DNA of 6,486 nucleotides from Chloroflexota bacterium (lineage in GTDB: Bacteria; Chloroflexota; Limnocylindria; QHBO01). This document shows positions 5,958 to 6,486 of this stretch, in pieces. The stretch lies in the NCBI GenBank assembly GCA_005879815.1, contig VBKA01000088.1, positions 1 to 6,486 of the forward strand, written 5' to 3'. The position numbers and the translations under genes were made by a program. A model generated the notes under the pieces. The model searched no databases. It was given only the letters and a program-made list of their open reading frames with translations, and was not told where the DNA came from. Within the stretch, counting starts at the first letter, position 1. Every line of letters begins with the position of its first letter.

Positions 5958-6486
5958 GTGCGACTCGACGACTGGCCGAGGATGCCGTTCCTTTCCGAGG
6001 AGCTGTGCGGATGGGTCCGCGAGCACCTCGCCACCCTGGGCCTGGAGGAGATCGCGGTATACGCGGTCGAAGAGGGTGGTGACGACGACGGGCGGCGGGT
6101 GCTGGTGGCAACCGAGGTCGGCCTGATCGACTACCGCTACGGTCCGCGCGCGTCCACGGCACGCTTCGCCATCAACGGCCGCGTCTTTCCCTGGCAGGCC
6201 GTTCGCGGTGTCGACCTGCGGGTGGAGACATTCCGCCTGTGGGCGCTCGAGCACCGCACCCGCTGGTCGCTCAGTCTGCTCAAGCCGCGTTTCAGCGCCG
6301 GCACCGAGGATCCGCAGCTTGGCCGCGCCCTCGCCGACTTCGCGAAGGTGGCAGTCGTCATGGCCGAGCCATCGGGCTGGCCGCCTCCCGGCGATGAAAC
6401 GACGCCGGCACCGGCAACGGAGGCCGGGCAATCCGAGACCCAGCCGCGCATCGCCCGTACGGCCGAGACGGTGCCCACGGAGCCGG
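5958..6486 (+). CDS. Unrecognised protein with a PH-like core, 3' end beyond the window
   Basis: I do not recognise this family. The frame is open from the GTG at 5958 to the right edge (176 full codons). The N-terminus is MRLDDWPRMPFLSEELCGWV, followed by a helix and an acidic turn EEGGDDDGRR (38-47). Then comes a likely beta-rich stretch: VLVATEVGLIDYRYG (48-62), ARFAINGRVFPWQAVRGVDLRVE (68-90) and RTRWSLSLLKPRF (100-112), then a helix QLGRALADFAKVAVVMAE (120-137). From about 138 it becomes a Pro/Thr/Glu-rich, probably disordered tail. There is no signal peptide or membrane segment. The order of strands with 'ATEVGLIDYRY', 'FPWQAVRGV' and a closing helix resembles bacterial PH-like domains, where such segments form the barrel, but this is a guess from pattern. 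It is divergently transcribed from tgt. Codon usage looks like its neighbours', so it seems native. Confidence 0.8.
   Translation, partial: MRLDDWPRMPFLSEELCGWVREHLATLGLEEIAVYAVEEGGDDDGRRVLVATEVGLIDYRYGPRASTARFAINGRVFPWQAVRGVDLRVETFRLWALEHRTRWSLSLLKPRFSAGTEDPQLGRALADFAKVAVVMAEPSGWPPPGDETTPAPATEAGQSETQPRIARTAETVPTEP

Noticed and set aside
4471..6126. A 551-codon plus-strand open frame lying antisense over tgt and the small ORF
   Set aside because: Tgt on the opposite strand has every catalytic and zinc residue in place. The plus-strand product is Arg/Ala/Gly-rich with no domain character, as expected of a mirror frame in GC-rich coding DNA, and it also runs across the divergent promoter region.
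4732..6162. tgt as a 476-residue protein with a long N-terminal extension
   Set aside because: The first 90 or so residues are Arg/Pro/Ser-rich with no family match and overlap the well-supported divergent gene and its ribosome binding site. The family N-terminus begins at MSFSTRS.
5868..6431. A 187-codon minus-strand frame (5868-6431) as an alternative to the plus-strand gene
   Set aside because: It overlaps the tgt start and has no good start signal, and its product looks like a shadow. The plus-strand frame has an ideal GGAGG-GTG arrangement and protein-like alternation of hydrophobic and charged residues.

Overview
The window is gene-dense, GC-rich bacterial chromosome made almost entirely of housekeeping genes. 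Six genes lie on the minus strand, read right to left: tgt (queuosine tRNA modification), an undescribed 53-residue basic protein, recA, recX, an LLM-class (probably F420-dependent) oxidoreductase, and rny (RNase Y, cut by the left edge). A seventh, unrecognised gene is divergent from tgt on the plus strand and runs off the right edge.

Organism: the evidence is high GC, the pairing of RNase Y with recA-recX, and an oxidoreductase resembling the F420-linked Rv1855c family. Together these suggest a high-GC Gram-positive-like or Chloroflexota-type lineage (for example an uncultured soil or freshwater Chloroflexota). This is inferred from gene content and protein style; no marker gene here settles the phylum.

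Layout: 5958-6486 (+) is the unknown gene, with an excellent ribosome binding site and a GTG start. 5872-5957 is a short divergent promoter region. 4732-5871 (-) is a complete tgt whose catalytic and zinc residues fall at the same numbers as in E. coli Tgt. 4510-4671 (-) is the small basic ORF. Its leader holds a strong inverted repeat at the tgt stop, and its own stop overlaps a possible GTG start of an extended recA frame. 3410-4465 (-) is recA and 2816-3397 (-) is recX, only 12 bases after the recA stop. 1759-2721 (-) is the oxidoreductase. A gene-poor stretch of about 300 bases (1461-1758) then leads into rny.

How they fit together: recA and recX are the recombinase and its modulator and almost certainly share a transcript. 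The small ORF just upstream is probably on that transcript too. recA followed at short range by rny is also seen in Bacillus, so this is a conserved neighbourhood with the oxidoreductase set into it. I see no mobile element, CRISPR array, tRNA or rRNA. I also see no clearly novel multi-gene system. The least explained items are the 53-residue ORF with its structured leader and the divergent unknown gene.
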